Assembly (NCBI RefSeq): GCF_007752535.1
Contig: NZ_CP036426.1
Coordinates: forward strand, 6,448,001-6,512,000
Length of the DNA stretch: 64,000 bases
Source of the DNA: Tautonia plasticadhaerens
GTDB taxonomy: Bacteria; Planctomycetota; Planctomycetia; Isosphaerales; Isosphaeraceae
Direction: 5' to 3'
Position 1 is the stretch's first letter. Every line of letters begins with the position of its first letter. The translations under genes and the position numbers were made by a program. This document shows, piece after piece, positions 57,801-64,000 of this stretch. The notes beneath the pieces were generated by a model. That model searched no databases. It saw only the letters and a list, made by a program, of their open reading frames with translations, and was not told where the DNA came from.

Positions 57801-59693
57801 GACGGCCGTCACCTCATCATCCGGGAGGGCGACCTCGGCAACTGGGCATTCACCGGGGAGTCGGGCAGGATCGAGGTCTGGAACCTCTCGAGACGGGAAC
57901 GGACCTCGGAGATCCTCCCCTGGGCGGGCCCCTTCACCTCCCTCGCGGTGGCCCGGGACGGATCGATGATCGCGACATCCTCGGCGCTGAACAGCCGGAC
58001 CGACAGCGAGCTGTCGATCCACGAGCTGTCGACGGGGCGTCGCCTGTTCGCGACCCGGAGGAACGCACCTCCTGCCATGGCCCTCGGCTTTACCCCCGAC
58101 GGGAGCACCCTGGCCGTCCCCACGAGGCTCGGGCCGGTCGAGCTGTGGGACGTCGCACTGGGGGAGATCCGGACGACCCTGACCGGCCACGACACGACCC
58201 CCGGCAAGTTCGCCTTCAGCCCGGACGGGGAGCGGCTGTTCTCCGCCGACGCCGGGGGGGAAATCCGCGCCTGGCAAGCCCCGAGGACGGGCGCCCGGGA
58301 CACCATCGACCTCGGGAAGTTTGTATTCGACTTCGCCGTCGTGCCCGCCCTCGGTTCGCTGGCCATCCCCTCGGGACGCTCGATCGTGTTCCTGGACGAG
58401 GCCGGAGGCGCCGTCCGGGAGCCGCTCGACACCCGACTCCCGGGGCCGATCTCGGCCCTGGAGGGCTCGCCGGATGGCACCTATCTGGCGGCCGTCGGTT
58501 GGGACGAGCTCGTCCTGCTAGACGGCGAGACGGCCGAGCCGCTGGCCCACCTCCGGAGCCGGCCCCCGTCTCTTCCCCCCGGGGAGGGAGCGGCGGCGAT
58601 GGACGAGTTCGAGCAGCTCGGCCCCGAGGGCCGGCCCGATTCGTCCTTCGTCGACCTCGCCTTCTCCGAGGACGAGCGCCTGCTGGCCGCGGTCACTGGG
58701 GATGATCGCGTACTCGTGTGGGAACTGCCCGGGGCGGAGCTGCTCGCCGAATTCCCGGCGCGTCGGGCGGAGGAGGAGGAGCAGTACAACAACAGCGTCT
58801 TGGTCGATATCAAGGCGATCACCTTCCTTGGCGAGGGGCCGGTGCTCGCGGTGATCGGCGACAACGGGATTAACGTCGAGTTGTTCGAGATTCCCTCGGG
58901 CCGCAGCCTTCGCCAGCTCAAGGGACACTTCCTGCCCGTTATGTGCCTGGCGACGGTGCCGGGGAGGCCATTCCTGGTCTCCGGGGGGTATGACACGCTG
59001 GTCCGGGTCTGGGACGTCGCACACCCTGGAGATCCCTTGACGCTCTCGGGCCACACAGCCCCAATCGTCGCCCTCGCGGTCACCCCCGACGGCGAGTTCA
59101 TCGCATCTGGCGACGAGGCGGGATGGATCCGCCTCTGGGAGCGGGAGACCGGGGAGGTGGTGGCCACCCTCGGGGAGCATGCCGAGGTCGTCACATCGCT
59201 GGAATTCATCGACGAGGCACGCTTCGCCTCCACTGATGCTCAAGGCCGATTGAAGATCTGGACGGGCTACCTCCCCAAGCCAACCCGGGATTCGGCCGGC
59301 CGTCGAACGATGCATCCGGGGATCCCCATCGGCCTCGCGGTCGCGTGGTTGATCTATTGCCTCGTCCTGGTGGATTGGTCCTGGGCGCGACATCTCCTCC
59401 GACCACCCGGGGCGTGGGTCATCGCGCTATTGTTCCTGATTTCTTGGGCGACCGCGGCGGTCTTCATGGCCCGCGAAGGCTTCCCGAGTGGCTCTGGTTC
59501 GCGGCCCACCGTCGACGGTTGGATCATCCTGCTGGTGCCGCTCATCGTCCTCCTAACCTACGCGGCGGCCCGGATCCAGCTCATCCTCGCCGATCGGGCT
59601 CTCTCTCTCCCCCAAGACGGCTCGCGATGGGCTTCTTCGGCCCGGGGCTGGGTTCAGCTATTGAGGGCGTATCCCCCGGGTTCGCCCCGTTGA
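51900..59693 (+). CDS. caspase-like protease - STAND ATPase - WD40 membrane protein
   Basis: 2,597 residues. Caspase (C14) domain at about 5-260: His82 in YFAGHG and Cys134 in LDCCFAG. A STAND/AAA-type ATPase follows from PWRGLQSYNEEHAPLFFGR, with Walker A GASGTGKSS (about 324-332), Walker B LLLVVDQFEEL (about 417), RSDFEPQFADA, and a winged-helix-like end VEPAHDELVRGWDRLLAW. A hydrophobic segment at about 735-757 (LVASIASAFVVLSLITVF) precedes a ~1,600-residue WD40 array (about 25 recognisable xWD ends such as IRLWDAGSG, LRLWDPRRD). Three hydrophobic helices finish it (about 2475-2580). GTGGAG precedes the ATG. Likely a sensor-ATPase-protease signalling protein. The first ~260 bases are less GC-rich than the rest. 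Confidence 0.92.
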   Translation: MIGFRQSHAVVIGIDNYQDNIPPLSTAVNDARRVAEVLKATGGYSVDLLTDATLDRIKTCFARTLKDNVNANDRLLVYFAGHGLILVGDDGPAGYLVPQDARREAHETFLPMTELNGYLEEFPCRHLLLVLDCCFAGAFRWSTTRDLRPLPEIIHRERYDRYIRDRAWQVLTSAAYDQKALDYFAGREADERGHSPFAAALISALEGEPEALEYLPLARRHGVVTATELYLYLRERVEVGDDLFGHRQTPGYWPLQKHDKGEYIHLVPGHPLNLPPAPPLDEANNPWRGLQSYNEEHAPLFFGRSKFVADLVEWVEANPLTVVLGASGTGKSSIVKAGLLPSLRSQGTGSWSILPPLRPGRSPLATLAALVLPGESTDPNAVVARLLAADPDALARRVAAWCASTQAPTGSLEAGRLLLVVDQFEELVTDCWDADERAMFQVQLERALADCPDRFRVVLTLRSDFEPQFADAALERRWQESQVVVPVMTLDEYREAVEGPASARVLSFRGKAGSQAFIDRLIGDVANTPGVLPLLSFTLSELYRRYLGRGSDDRTLSEEDYDDLGGVGGSLRHRAEEVYRDLPSDEHREVMRRVMMRMISVEGGELARRRVPDRELSYLDPEESARVGEVIAGLTAARLVVEGKEADDETYVEPAHDELVRGWDRLLAWSREGREQFDLRRLLTPAAFDWSRGQGGTWHANPRLDLVRDADWTNRVESEFVLASLDRRRKNRLTLVASIASAFVVLSLITVFALGQRRSALRNEAQANQARGRSEGRLYNANLRLVEEIGGRNPRLALDYLGDPAKSPPARREFTWRYIHNRFRFPASIVFHEPDGSVRSLDLSEDWTTAVTAHFDGEVTLWDVASGEERLRWTAHGGAVLAARLSADGRRLATAGDDGTVAFWDARDGRRVGGAVRPGVLEGPDEVAKSAELAISSDGRRAASMMGPFGDSVRLWDVDRGALVADLPFSEVGDLEFSPDSRTLAAGGVIHQDGDRTGLVRTWDADSGEVRRSIRIEGQEVRVLAFTRDGRRLLLATSAGMQVRDAMTGRFEGAVAAHSEAISGLSCSPDGRWFASAGDDETIRIWDLDTKAVVATLLAGRGNDLLRFSPDGRSIAASSTESFMRHEQLGMIARWDIAAPTGQNRLDSPPPVGAIAFSPSDPRYVYAAGQVLSLWDSREGQEVHRLGSTATTLAFVPSPRGDGLASAGDDGKVRIWRLPRFVELDLPDFGTPESALSPDGRRLALAAVGVVRVINLGDGAVVHEYRPGLDSVRRLAFDRTGEVLAIVGDRRGKASSGPFDAPPRAPADREASGGTGTRLIVRDLAGAEDRFDVHIIPEYPEAVAFSGDGTRIALGGGLMGGLEDEDFKVHVIDARSGARVAGPLFGHEGGIGDLVFSPVDPDLLISANGSNIEDEQPREIIVWDVAAGQEVGRIEGEHVGASIECLAISRDGTLLASVDMDGRLIVWDLERLEAILGTTYRGGMPTCLTFSDDRSTLVTGVYGEAIRGIALDVASGSIEGRYQVSGGGFESQGNHCSADGSVLVSIEQDRGGAIVWDRGPTDRPTELEGHEGPVLAVAYSGDGARVASAGSDGAIRLWDAGSGAPVATFPGDEGPLTAVALSADGRAVVSGAEGGRVTLREAERGEVVRTLDEHRGAVTSLEFTRDGRGLVSAGLDGRAILHQMEGAAEPREFRGFAGSIHAARPSPDGRLLATANDDGTIRVWGLDDGGVREVFDGYGGAALAVAFSDDGEWLASVDSRGGVRLWRTSSWSEAGFSAISSRVTWPLLDTFLGLSESDPIVATKAGGVVSAWDARDGAYLGSTPGLSTSNRSDALADNGSLVVSAQPDRTLRLWDPRRDRQLRSLEGHEDDITSVAIGPDSRTIASGDTGGTILLWDANGAGAPEILGRERGMIADLRFTPDGSTLASLALSEFGAMVRLWDVAGRRERWAIDSFVQGHPTEMEVTADGRHLIIREGDLGNWAFTGESGRIEVWNLSRRERTSEILPWAGPFTSLAVARDGSMIATSSALNSRTDSELSIHELSTGRRLFATRRNAPPAMALGFTPDGSTLAVPTRLGPVELWDVALGEIRTTLTGHDTTPGKFAFSPDGERLFSADAGGEIRAWQAPRTGARDTIDLGKFVFDFAVVPALGSLAIPSGRSIVFLDEAGGAVREPLDTRLPGPISALEGSPDGTYLAAVGWDELVLLDGETAEPLAHLRSRPPSLPPGEGAAAMDEFEQLGPEGRPDSSFVDLAFSEDERLLAAVTGDDRVLVWELPGAELLAEFPARRAEEEEQYNNSVLVDIKAITFLGEGPVLAVIGDNGINVELFEIPSGRSLRQLKGHFLPVMCLATVPGRPFLVSGGYDTLVRVWDVAHPGDPLTLSGHTAPIVALAVTPDGEFIASGDEAGWIRLWERETGEVVATLGEHAEVVTSLEFIDEARFASTDAQGRLKIWTGYLPKPTRDSAGRRTMHPGIPIGLAVAWLIYCLVLVDWSWARHLLRPPGAWVIALLFLISWATAAVFMAREGFPSGSGSRPTVDGWIILLVPLIVLLTYAAARIQLILADRALSLPQDGSRWASSARGWVQLLRAYPPGSPR

Positions 59694-59761
59694 GCTTGCG
59701 GAGCGTTGCACAGATCACCTGGTGACGTCTCACGAATCTCAGGAATCTCGTCACAACAAGT

Positions 59762-59843
59762 TGTCCGATTGTTGATGTGAGATAGCCGCCCCCGGCTATC
59801 CTAAGGGTCAGGATAGCCGGGGGCGGCTGTCCCACATCGGACA
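59762..59843. repeat. nested inverted repeat between the two caspase genes
   Basis: AGCCGCCCCCGGCTATCCT (59784-59802) is perfectly complementary to 59810-59828 around a 7-base loop. Each arm is itself a near-palindrome (GATAGCCG CCCC CGGCTATC; GGATAGCCG GGGG CGGCTGTCC). An outer 8-bp pair TGTCCGAT/ATCGGACA (59762-59769, 59836-59843) encloses the whole. It may be a terminator for the first gene, an attenuator-like switch, or a small palindromic repeat element. Confidence 0.75.
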
Positions 59844-59909
59844 GGTTCTCGTGGCGAGCAATCTCGGTCACGTTCGGAATCCAGGGAGCTGCACCGGCTT
59901 GGGGGCTCG

Positions 59910-62900
59910 ATGCGACAGTACTTCCGCAACGGTTGGGGATTGGTTATCGGCGTCGACCGCTATTCGGCGCCTATCCGCCCGCTCTCGAACGCGGTCCGGG
60001 ACGCGGAGGCGATCGCCGCCGAGCTCCGGAACCATCACGGCTTCGACCGCCTGGAGCTCTGGCGGAATGACGAGGCGACCCGCGGCCGGCTCGAGGACCA
60101 CCTGTCGGGGCTTGCGACGGGCGGGCAGATCGGGCCCGACGACCGGATGCTCCTATACTTCGCCGGCCACGGCGTGAGCCTCCGGGCCGACCGCGACCAA
60201 CCCGCCGGCCGCATCCTCCTGGCCGACGCCGACGCGGGAGACACCGACACCTTCTTCGACATGAGGACGCTGCACCGGCTGCTCCAACAGCTCCCGGGCC
60301 GCCACCTGCTCGTCGTCCTCGACTGCTGCTTCGCGGGCACGTTCCGGTTCGGGGCGAGGGACCTGATCCCGGCCCGGCGCGAGCCGCTGGCCCGCGAGTG
60401 GTTCCGGGGGCTGATCGAGGAGAGGGCCTGCCAGCTCCTGGTATCGACGGCCCACGACCAGCCGGCCATCGACACGATCGGCGGTGAGCCGATCGCCGAC
60501 CGCGACCGCTGGGACCCCCTCTCCGACCACCGATCGGCCGAGGCGGGCCGCCACTCCCCCTTCGCCAACTCCCTGCTGCGCGCCCTCCGGGGCGAGGCCG
60601 ACCTGAACGGCGACGGCGTCATCACCTCGAACGAGCTGGTCGCGTTCCTGGAGGCCGAGGTCGCCCGGATCGCTGGCGGCCAGCTCCCGCAGCTCTGGCC
60701 CCTGCCGCGGCACGGCAACGGCCAGTTCCTCTTCTTCGACCCCTCCGGGTCGTTCTTCGAGGAGGCCCTGAGGCCGGTCGCCGAGCTCGTCCGCCACACC
60801 AACCCCTTCCTCGGCGAGCGGGCCTTCGAGGAGGGGGACGACGCCGTCTTCTTCGGCCGCGACCAGGAGGTCGAGCGCCTGGCAAACCAGGTGGGCACCA
60901 ACGGGGTCGTCCTGCTGACCGGCCCTTCCGGCTCGGGCAAGACCAGCCTCCTCCGCGCCGGCCTGATCCCCGAGTTCCTCCAACGGCCGTACTGGCACGT
61001 AGTCGCCCCGGACTCGAGAGGGCTGCGGTCGAGCCGGGACCTCTCCATCGCCCTCGCAGGGGCGCTGCCCGGCGACGGCGAGCCGGCGGGCGAGGCCGAG
61101 GGGCGTCCCGATCCGCCGGCCGACCCGGCCGAGGTGCTCCGCCGCTGGCTGGAGCGGCACGCCGACCGACGTCTCTTCCTGATCCTCGACGACCCCCGCC
61201 CGTCGACCGACGCGGAGGCGGAGCCCCTGCGGGCCTCGCTCGATCGCCTCGCGGCGCTGCCGGCCCGCTTCCGGGACCGCTTCCGGCTGGTGCTCGCCCA
61301 TCGCGAAGATCGGCCGTCGCCGCTGGGGACGGCCGCGGTGGACCCGGCCCGCTTCGAGCTGGCCCAGCCCCCCGGCACGTCGATCCAGCAGATCATGCGG
61401 CGGTCACTGGAGCATGCCGCGCTGTTCGCCGAGCCGCCGTCGCTGATCGACGACTTGGGCGACCGCCTCGCGATGGCGCCGGGGGGCCTGGCGGCCTGCT
61501 CGATCACCATGCGCGACCTCTGCGAGCGGACCCTCTCCCGGCAGCCCTCCGACCGCCACGTCCGGGCGGGCGAGGGCGGGGCGAGCGGGGCGATCGAGGC
61601 CAGCCTGTCGCGCCTGGCCGAGGACGCCTTCGCCGAACTCTGCCCGCCGGGGACCGGGGAGGAAACCGCCCTGAGGCTGCGGCACGCGCTCCTCCGCCTG
61701 GTCGTCCCGGTCGATGGCGGCTTCGACGCCCGCGAGGCGTCGGCGGCCGAGTTCGAGCCGAGGGCGGGCGAGGGTGAGGCGACAACGCGACGGGTCATCG
61801 CCACCCTCGTCGATCGTCGCCTCCTGGTCCGCCGCCGCTCGCCGACCGGGCGGGGGTCCTCCATGGCGATGGCCCATGGGGGGCTCATCCGATGGGGACG
61901 GCTCGCCACCTGGGCCGAGCAGGCCCGCGACTCCGGCGACTTCGCCCTCCGCGACGTGCTCCGGAGCGGCCTGGAGACGTGGAAGGCCACCGGGCGCGCC
62001 TCGCTCTCCGCCCCGGACCGCAGCCGGATCGAGCGGCGACTCCGGGGCGGTGACGACTGGTTCAGCCGGGAGGAATGGCGGTTCATCGATGCGTCCCGAC
62101 GCCAGCGGCGGCTCTTCCTGGGGACGCTCGCGGCCGGGGCGACGGCGGGCCTGATGTCGATCCCGGCCGTGCAGCTCGGCTCGGTGCATCTCGACGTGGC
62201 CGGCCCGCCGCCCCAGGCGGTCCTGCTCCGCCGGGGCCGTCGCTGGCTCGACTGGCTGCCGGGCCCGCTCGGCCCGTCGGTGCGCTTCGACACGGGGCTC
62301 ACCGCGGCGGAGTTCGCCCCCGAGCGACGCGAGGAGATCGAGGTAGGCGCCTTCCGCGGCGGTTCGCATGACGAGGAGCTGCTCGGCCGGGTCCGGCCCC
62401 ACTTGCTCCCCGCGGCCCGCGTCCGCATCCTGTGCATGATCGCCGACTGGTCGGGCCTCCGCTCGGCCGCCTTCGACGCCTGGTCCGGGCAGCCCGACGA
62501 AGAACGGGAGGACGTCGCAGGCGAGATCGACCGTCGATCAGCGGCCCTCCCCCCCGCGGCCTTCGGGCACCTCATCGACGCGTTCGAGCAGTCCGGGCCC
62601 GAGGTCCAGGCCGCCGGCCTCCGCGCCATGAGCCGATCCGAGGGCCCGATCGCCCGCCGGGTCGCGAGGGTCGCGCTGGGCCTGCTCAACGCCGCGGACC
62701 CCGATGGCGACGCGATCTCCGAGGACGCCAGGATCGAGGCGGTCCACGCCCTCGAAGCGATCGGCCTCCGGGGCGAGGTCGACCCGATCCCCAGCCTCGT
62801 CGAGGCGTTGAAGGGCGAGGACGGGCTCCTGGCCTCCGAGAGCATCGGGACGCTGTCTCGCCTGGCCCCTCCCCTGCAATCCAGGCTCGTCGATCGCCTC

Positions 62901-63296
62901 GCCCCGCTGCTGGAATCCAGGGATTCGGACCTGACGCACTCTGCGCTCCTAGCTCTCGGCGGCGCCCAGGCCGGGGCCCTCCGGCCGATCGTCCCGACGC
63001 TGGAAGGGCTCCTCGACCACGACACCTGGTTTGTCTCCCAGGAGGCCGCCCTGGTGCTGACAGGGGTCGGACTGGGTGATCACCGACGGCTTGGCGAGTT
63101 CGCCCGGTCCTGGCTGGGCGAGGATGACCCGACCAATCGGGCCCGGGTCATCCAGGCCTTGACGATGCTGTCCCGCCTCCCGCCGGATCAATCCCTCCCC
63201 GCCTTCAAGCGGCTCTCCGAGCTGACGGGTGCCGAGGACCCGGAGATCGCCGCGAGGGACGTGGAATGCCTGGTTCGGCTCGGGGGGCGCAGGTAG
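59910..63296 (+). CDS. caspase-like protease - STAND ATPase - HEAT-repeat protein
   Basis: 1,128 residues in this frame. Caspase domain at about 8-270 with His87 in LLYFAGHG and Cys140 in LDCCFAG, plus an EF-hand-like loop DLNGDGVITSNEL. STAND/AAA ATPase: FFGRDQEVERLANQV, Walker A GPSGSGKTS (338-346), Walker B-like RRLFLILDDPRPS (about 423). A hydrophobic segment near 733-752 follows arginines (RRQRRLFLGTLAAGATAGLM), somewhat like an internal twin-arginine signal. From ~840 on are HEAT-type helical repeats (EDARIEAVHALEAIGLRGEV, DSDLTHSALLALGGAQAG). Same plan as the gene before it with HEAT instead of WD40. The frame ends at 63296, probably by a frameshift. Confidence 0.9.
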   Translation: MRQYFRNGWGLVIGVDRYSAPIRPLSNAVRDAEAIAAELRNHHGFDRLELWRNDEATRGRLEDHLSGLATGGQIGPDDRMLLYFAGHGVSLRADRDQPAGRILLADADAGDTDTFFDMRTLHRLLQQLPGRHLLVVLDCCFAGTFRFGARDLIPARREPLAREWFRGLIEERACQLLVSTAHDQPAIDTIGGEPIADRDRWDPLSDHRSAEAGRHSPFANSLLRALRGEADLNGDGVITSNELVAFLEAEVARIAGGQLPQLWPLPRHGNGQFLFFDPSGSFFEEALRPVAELVRHTNPFLGERAFEEGDDAVFFGRDQEVERLANQVGTNGVVLLTGPSGSGKTSLLRAGLIPEFLQRPYWHVVAPDSRGLRSSRDLSIALAGALPGDGEPAGEAEGRPDPPADPAEVLRRWLERHADRRLFLILDDPRPSTDAEAEPLRASLDRLAALPARFRDRFRLVLAHREDRPSPLGTAAVDPARFELAQPPGTSIQQIMRRSLEHAALFAEPPSLIDDLGDRLAMAPGGLAACSITMRDLCERTLSRQPSDRHVRAGEGGASGAIEASLSRLAEDAFAELCPPGTGEETALRLRHALLRLVVPVDGGFDAREASAAEFEPRAGEGEATTRRVIATLVDRRLLVRRRSPTGRGSSMAMAHGGLIRWGRLATWAEQARDSGDFALRDVLRSGLETWKATGRASLSAPDRSRIERRLRGGDDWFSREEWRFIDASRRQRRLFLGTLAAGATAGLMSIPAVQLGSVHLDVAGPPPQAVLLRRGRRWLDWLPGPLGPSVRFDTGLTAAEFAPERREEIEVGAFRGGSHDEELLGRVRPHLLPAARVRILCMIADWSGLRSAAFDAWSGQPDEEREDVAGEIDRRSAALPPAAFGHLIDAFEQSGPEVQAAGLRAMSRSEGPIARRVARVALGLLNAADPDGDAISEDARIEAVHALEAIGLRGEVDPIPSLVEALKGEDGLLASESIGTLSRLAPPLQSRLVDRLAPLLESRDSDLTHSALLALGGAQAGALRPIVPTLEGLLDHDTWFVSQEAALVLTGVGLGDHRRLGEFARSWLGEDDPTNRARVIQALTMLSRLPPDQSLPAFKRLSELTGAEDPEIAARDVECLVRLGGRR

Positions 63297-63937
63297 TCAA
63301 TGTCCAGGCCGCTCTCGCCTCCCAGCTCGGCCAGCTGAGGTTCCGCATCACCAATCCCGACTTCGAGGGGTTCGGGTTCGAACTCGGTCCACAACCCTTG
63401 CAGCAGCTCCCGTCGAACGAGGCCGAGAACCGGGCGCTGACGATCCTCCTGCAGCTCGTCGACCTGGACGCAATCGGGGAGGAACTGGCCGAGGAGCTGG
63501 ATCAATGGCTGGCGAACGAGGTCCAGGAGCTTCGTTATGCCGCCGCCATTTCCCGCGTGCTGCTGACCTGCCGGGGCTCGGACGGCCCGGAAGACGTCGA
63601 GGCCATTTGGGCCCTTGCCCGGGACGGCCGCCGGGAGGTCCGGGAGGCGATGGCCCACGGACTTCGTGCCGTCGACCCTCGATTCACCGAACGTGCCGTC
63701 GGGGTGCTCCTGGACCTTGCCGCCCTCGACAATGCCGGGGGGGAGTTCGTCGTCCGACGCGAGGCGATCCTCTCGCTGGCCCGGATTGGCGGGGCCCGGC
63801 TCGACCGCTCCATCGCCCTGCTCCGGGGCTACCTCTCCTCCCGGAACTTCATTGACTTCCAGCAATGGTTCGCGGCGATCGAGGCGCTCGTCGTGCTCGC
63901 GGAGGGGCATCCCGAAGACGCGTTCCCCGCCATCTGA
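63266..63937 (+). pseudogene. HEAT-repeat continuation of the second caspase gene, frameshifted
   Basis: In the -1 frame the HEAT pattern goes on: AQVVNVQAALASQLGQLRFR, VQELRYAAAISRVLLTCRGS, GRREVREAMAHGLRAVDPRF and RREAILSLARIGGARLDRSI. One extra G in the G6 run at 63282-63287 would fuse it to the preceding frame (LVRLGG-AQVV). It stops at a TGA (63935-63937), but the same frame resumes at once with RLLDGDEDRRRSSIIGLAVL to the window edge. The stop may therefore be a nonsense mutation. A separate overlapping gene starting at 63266 is the less likely reading. Confidence 0.7.
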
Positions 63938-64000
63938 CGCCTCCTGGACGGCGATGAGGACCGGCGTCGCTCGTCGATCATCGGCCTCGCGGTGCTCGCC

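Noticed and set aside
60035-63025. A 996-codon open frame antisense to the second caspase gene
   Set aside because: Serine/arginine-rich composition with no motif; it is the mirror of a GC3-biased gene whose own frame has clear domains.

Overview
The window is chromosomal DNA from a planctomycete, most likely of the Isosphaeraceae type. The basis is gene content: a DUF1501 protein beside a DUF1549/DUF1553 cytochrome-like protein, a PVC-type heme-binding dehydrogenase, several ECF sigma factor/anti-sigma pairs, a DUF1570 protein, NIPSNAP and PRC-barrel secreted proteins, and an FHA-kinase. Base composition is very GC-rich with G/C at most third codon positions. Because of this, long antisense open frames are everywhere, and nearly all are meaningless.

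Layout, left part (1-38,400), mostly ordinary chromosome. A truncated dehydrogenase (1-1093, minus) and a headless coding remnant (1574-1861) lie left of an orphan 3' half of tRNA-Leu(CAA) (1949-2006), which looks like the far end of an integrated element. To its right are an SbcCD-like nuclease pair (2144-6957), tRNA-Gly(CCC), a two-gene membrane/cold-shock unit, and a five-gene minus-strand operon: ECF sigma, anti-sigma, small secreted protein, DUF1549/DUF1553, DUF1501. Next come an acyl-CoA/AMP ligase, an FHA-zinc ribbon-kinase, a cysteine desulfurase, and a second ECF/anti-sigma/PDZ cluster. These are followed by a Tat-exported beta-propeller, a precorrin-2 dehydrogenase-like protein, UDP-glucose dehydrogenase, two PRC-barrel paralogues, other secreted proteins, a fucose isomerase-like protein and a DUF1570 metallopeptidase-like protein. 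Several convergent gene pairs are separated by perfect or near-perfect GC hairpins.

Right part (38,429-64,000), accessory island. A tyrosine integrase reads into a complete tRNA-Ala(TGC), the expected left end of an integrative element running rightward out of the window. Inside are a decayed zinc-finger gene, a cluster of inverted 10-13 bp repeats, an IS1-type element, a decayed Uma2 gene and a stack of insertion sequences. An IS4-family element (17-bp inverted ends, 11-bp target duplication) is itself interrupted by a ~2.5 kb serine-recombinase unit. The unit lies between 7-bp direct repeats, exactly within the Y-R-E-K signature of the transposase. An IS5-family element (TAA duplication) abuts an IS701-family element (CTAA duplication), and the shared base shows IS701 arrived second. 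An ISAzo13-family element carries a frameshifted transposase.

The cargo beyond the insertion sequences is two very large tandem genes. Both encode a caspase-like protease domain, a STAND/AAA-type ATPase and a membrane segment. One then carries a 1,600-residue WD40 array plus three C-terminal membrane helices, the other a HEAT-repeat region that runs on through a frameshift and a stop codon. Their architecture matches the general plan of prokaryotic signal-transducing ATPases with protease effectors (conflict, defence or programmed-death systems). They are the strongest candidate for an undescribed system here; the function is inference.
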